Assembly (NCBI GenBank): GCA_016210825.1
Contig: JACQTM010000229.1
Coordinates: 1-8,534 of the forward strand
Reading direction: 5' to 3'
DNA from: Hyphomicrobiales bacterium
Lineage (GTDB): Bacteria > Pseudomonadota > Alphaproteobacteria > Rhizobiales > Xanthobacteraceae
DNA length: 8,534 bases
The position numbers were made by a program, and so were the translations under genes. Every line of letters begins with the position of its first letter. Position 1 is the stretch's first letter. Shown here one piece after another: positions 6,839 through 8,534 of this stretch. The notes under the pieces were generated by a model that did not search any database, was not told the origin of the DNA, and saw nothing but the letters and a program-made list of their open reading frames with translations.

Positions 6839-7657
6839 ATGAGCCAGCGCAAGCAAACGTCGGACTGGGAGGCGCAATCGGTCCCGCTCATATTCGGTGT
6901 ACTCACGACCGTTGCCATCGTTTTTCTCATCGCGCCGACGCTGATTGTGCTGGTGACGTCATTCACTGATTCGCAATCGCTGAAGTTTCCGCCTGAGGGG
7001 CTGTCCTTTCGCTGGTATCTTGCACTCCTTGATGCCGATCAGATGCAGCGCGCGGCGTGGAATAGCTTGGTCGTCGCTTTCTGGACCACGATCCTCTCCG
7101 TCGTTCTCGGCACGGCTGCCGCAATTGCCATGGCTCGCAGCAGGAACTCCTGGATAAGAGTCGCGGACGCGTTATTCATGTCACCACTGGTATTGCCTGC
7201 GCTCGCCTTTGGATTTGCGGCGCTGATCTTCGTCCATCAGATAGGATTCAGGCCAAATATCCCGTTTCTCGTTCTGGGCCATGTCATCGTCTGTGTCCCA
7301 TTCGTCCTGCGCACGACGATTGCGGCATTATCGCAACTCGATTCATCCCTGTTGGATGCGTCTTATAGTCTCGGTGCAAGTTGGTGGATGACCTTCCACC
7401 GCGTAACGCTGCCGTTGATCGGACGCGGCATTGGGGCTGGAGCTTTCTTGGCCTTCATGGCGTCATTCGACAACGTTCCGGTTTCGCTTTTTCTTGCGGA
7501 TGAACGCACGGAGGTCTTGCCGATCCATCTCTGGCAACAGATCGAAACCAATCTTGATGTCCGCACTGCAGCGGTATCCGGGCTGATCATTATTATCACC
7601 CTGATTCTCATGATCATTGCCGAACGGCTTGCCGGTTTAACCCGGCAATTGCGATAG
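6839..7657 (+). CDS. ABC transporter permease, PotC-like
   Basis: Second permease subunit, 272 residues when started at ATG 6839, 4 bases after the first permease stops. A TTG at 6818 would add seven residues but lies inside the upstream gene. There are about six membrane helices (approximately 15-42, 74-100, 108-132, 142-166, 195-219, 244-262). The EAA loop is at 173-197: DASYSLGASWWMTFHRVTLP then LIGRG. SFDNVPVSLFLA (209-220) is the characteristic stretch of PotC-type subunits. The ribosome site is weak (GGCGGG about 8 bases upstream), so coupling to translation of the first permease is likely. Together the two permeases, ATPase and binding protein make a complete importer. Confidence 0.92.
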   Translation: MSQRKQTSDWEAQSVPLIFGVLTTVAIVFLIAPTLIVLVTSFTDSQSLKFPPEGLSFRWYLALLDADQMQRAAWNSLVVAFWTTILSVVLGTAAAIAMARSRNSWIRVADALFMSPLVLPALAFGFAALIFVHQIGFRPNIPFLVLGHVIVCVPFVLRTTIAALSQLDSSLLDASYSLGASWWMTFHRVTLPLIGRGIGAGAFLAFMASFDNVPVSLFLADERTEVLPIHLWQQIETNLDVRTAAVSGLIIIITLILMIIAERLAGLTRQLR

Positions 7658-7670
7658 ACGGAAGGCGTAA

Positions 7671-8030
7671 ATGCCAGGACTTTCAATACACATTGTGGAT
7701 GTTACGCGCGGCGTTGTGGCGGAGGGCATGCGCGTTGAGGTCTATGCGCTGGGCAATGGCTTAGAGGTCCAGAAACTCATCGCCGATGGTCAAATATCGG
7801 CCAAGGGCCAGCTTGAAGATCCAGCCTTGAATGCCATCCTTGCGTCTGGCCAATATCGCGCTTTGTTTCATGTGAGTGCTTACTACCGTAGGTCAGGCGT
7901 ATCGCTGCCGAACGTGCCGTTCCTCGACGTTGTGTCCTTTGACTTCGGCATTTCCGATTCACAGCAACATTATCACTTGCCGTTTAAGTGCACGCCGTGG
8001 GGATATTCTTGTTTTCGTGGTGGCGCCTGA
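7671..8030 (+). CDS. Diverged transthyretin/5-hydroxyisourate hydrolase-like protein (second paralogue)
   Basis: A 119-residue homologue of HIU hydrolase, second copy in this operon. The fold is recognisable along its whole length: LSIHIVDVTRG at the N-terminus aligns with LSTHVLDTSCG of UraH; FHVSAYYRRSGVSLPNVPFLD aligns with FHVGAYFRTMGVALPNPPFLE; and QQHYHLPFKCTPWGYSCFRGG aligns with SLHYHVPLLCSPWSYATYRGS. His7 and the HYH histidines (100/102) are kept. However, the DGR motif with the active-site Arg is replaced by KGQ (Gln47), and the diagnostic YRGS end has become FRGG followed by one extra Ala. There is no signal peptide. ATG at 7671 has GGAAGG 5 bases upstream and lies 13 bases after the permease stop, so it is the last gene of the operon. 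It may act on a related substrate or serve a binding or structural role; whether it is catalytic is unclear. Confidence 0.85.
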   Translation: MPGLSIHIVDVTRGVVAEGMRVEVYALGNGLEVQKLIADGQISAKGQLEDPALNAILASGQYRALFHVSAYYRRSGVSLPNVPFLDVVSFDFGISDSQQHYHLPFKCTPWGYSCFRGGA

Positions 8031-8073
8031 TGCGGATCTGACACTTCGGATTGACACTGTTCGCAATTGCAAC

Positions 8074-8126
8074 CAGTTACGCGCGATGCTTTTAACTGAT
8101 GCATCCGATCTGATTTCTTTGTTTTT
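8074..8126 (+). terminator. Weak candidate terminator of the uraD operon
   Basis: CAGTTA (8074-8079) and TAACTG (8093-8098) can pair around a 13-base loop, and a T-rich tract (8113-8126) follows after a 14-base gap. It is the first such structure after the last operon gene. The 6-bp AT-rich stem and the distance to the T tract make it a poor intrinsic terminator. Confidence 0.18.
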
Positions 8127-8198
8127 ACTTGCCTACGCGATGCGGCCACTCGGATCCAAATTCGGGTCTGCGTCCCATTGTTGCTTCGAGCTACGGAT

Positions 8199-8351
8199 AT
8201 GACAATTCCCGCTTCCGCTCGTGACGGCCGCGCAGTGCCTATCTCGCCGATCGTTCTGGCCGGTGAAATGGCAAGCGCCATCGCCTGGCGTCTCTATATG
8301 GCAAATATCAGGCGCATCTATATGACGGAACTCGTCGCCCCTATGGGGTGA
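8199..8351 (+). pseudogene. Remnant resembling YqeB/EF2563-type molybdenum hydroxylase accessory protein
   Basis: A 50-codon open frame from ATG 8199 to TGA 8349-8351. Residues 17-48 (PIVLAGEMASAIAWRLYM, then ANIRRIYMTELVAP) resemble the N-terminal nucleotide-binding-like motif of the YqeB/EF2563 family, which acts in maturation of selenium- or molybdenum-dependent hydroxylases such as xanthine dehydrogenase. In that family the motif is normally followed by a PLAVRR-like stretch and a further 200 or so residues. Here the frame stops right after the motif, while the -1 frame continues PYGVKLRIARCAS to a stop at 8381-8383, as expected for an old frameshift. No ribosome site precedes the ATG. 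The relation to purine oxidation fits the neighbourhood. This is recognition by eye of a short stretch; a chance open frame is the alternative. Confidence 0.42.
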
Positions 8352-8502
8352 AGTTAAGAATCGCTCGCTGCGCCTCAAACTGAAGTTCACACCATAGCCC
8401 TAGACCGGCGTTCGTCACCAATTTCACCCGCGTTACGGTCACTCATCACTGTGCGGGTGTTACAGATCAATCATTGCGCTTTTTGTATTGATATTAACTC
8501 GG

Positions 8503-8521
8503 CCACGCTGCTCAAGCGTGG
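8503..8521. terminator. Small hairpin near the right edge
   Basis: CCACGCT, 5-base loop GCTCA, AGCGTGG: a perfect 7-bp GC-rich stem. The sequence after it (TGTTTCAAT) is only mildly T-rich, so it may be a weak terminator or a leader hairpin of a gene beginning beyond the window. Confidence 0.25.
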
Positions 8522-8534
8522 TGTTTCAATGGCG

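Larger units (their letters stand above)
8031..8534. other. 504-base tail without an intact gene
   Basis: No convincing full-length gene is visible on either strand after the last operon gene. It holds a degraded coding remnant (8199-8351) and several short inverted repeats: CAGTTA/TAACTG at 8074-8079 and 8093-8098 with T-rich sequence some 15 bases on; CACCCGC/GCGGGTG at 8425-8431 and 8453-8459; ATCAAT/ATTGAT at 8466-8471 and 8487-8492; and a hairpin at 8503-8521. None is a textbook terminator. An ATG at 8529 could begin a gene beyond the window, but it has no ribosome site and only two codons are visible. Confidence 0.6.

Noticed and set aside
3835..7657. Annotation of the transporter as a spermidine/putrescine system
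   Set aside because: Subfamily similarity alone supports it. The operon context is purine-ureide catabolism and no polyamine gene is present, so the substrate is left open.
8051..8079. TTGACA (perfect -35 hexamer) after the operon
   Set aside because: No acceptable -10 element follows at 16 to 18 bases, and no intact gene lies close downstream.
7876..8202. 108-codon plus-strand open frame overlapping the second HIU-hydrolase-like gene
   Set aside because: Its first half is out of frame with a clearly conserved gene, and its second half has no recognisable domain.
8133..8390. 85-codon minus-strand open frame in the tail
   Set aside because: No recognisable motif, no ribosome site, and it covers the stretch whose plus-strand translation resembles YqeB/EF2563.
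1..8534. CRISPR array, tRNA/rRNA, insertion sequence or phage genes
   Set aside because: No spaced direct repeats, tRNA-like cloverleaf, transposase or integrase frame was seen on either strand.

Overview
The window is a purine-ureide (urate to allantoate) catabolism locus with its own ABC transporter. It probably comes from an alphaproteobacterium, perhaps a Hyphomicrobiales/Bradyrhizobium-like soil bacterium. That guess rests on the moderately GC-rich sequence, the style of the proteins and the cluster layout; there is no marker gene to settle it.

Layout. Two transcription units diverge from a 127-bp control region (2813-2939). Leftward (minus strand) run a GntR/FCD-family regulator (2081-2812), a PuuE-type metal-independent allantoinase (1075-2001), and an allantoate amidohydrolase of the M20 family (1-1078, cut by the window edge), whose start overlaps the end of puuE by 4 bases. 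Rightward (plus strand) runs a tight seven-gene unit: OHCU decarboxylase (uraD), 5-hydroxyisourate hydrolase (uraH), a PotA-like ABC ATPase, a Tat-exported substrate-binding protein, two inner-membrane permeases, and a second, diverged transthyretin/HIU-hydrolase-like protein. Gaps in this unit are 1 to 27 bases.

How the genes fit. UraH opens 5-hydroxyisourate to OHCU, UraD decarboxylates OHCU to (S)-allantoin, PuuE opens allantoin to allantoate, and the M20 enzyme hydrolyses allantoate, releasing ammonia. The PotABCD-type transporter sits between two HIU-hydrolase-family genes, so it is best read as an importer for a purine or ureide compound rather than a polyamine, although its substrate cannot be read from sequence. 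No urate oxidase or xanthine dehydrogenase is visible; they would have to lie elsewhere. The GntR protein is the obvious local regulator, and TTGTATAC-type boxes lie in front of gntR and uraD, with a weaker copy in front of puuE.

The last 500 bases (8031-8534) hold no convincing intact gene. They contain a short remnant resembling the N-terminus of a YqeB/EF2563-type molybdenum-hydroxylase accessory protein, plus several small inverted repeats. The most unusual points are the second HIU-hydrolase paralogue, which has lost the active-site arginine and the C-terminal YRGS signature, and the ABC transporter embedded in the ureide operon.
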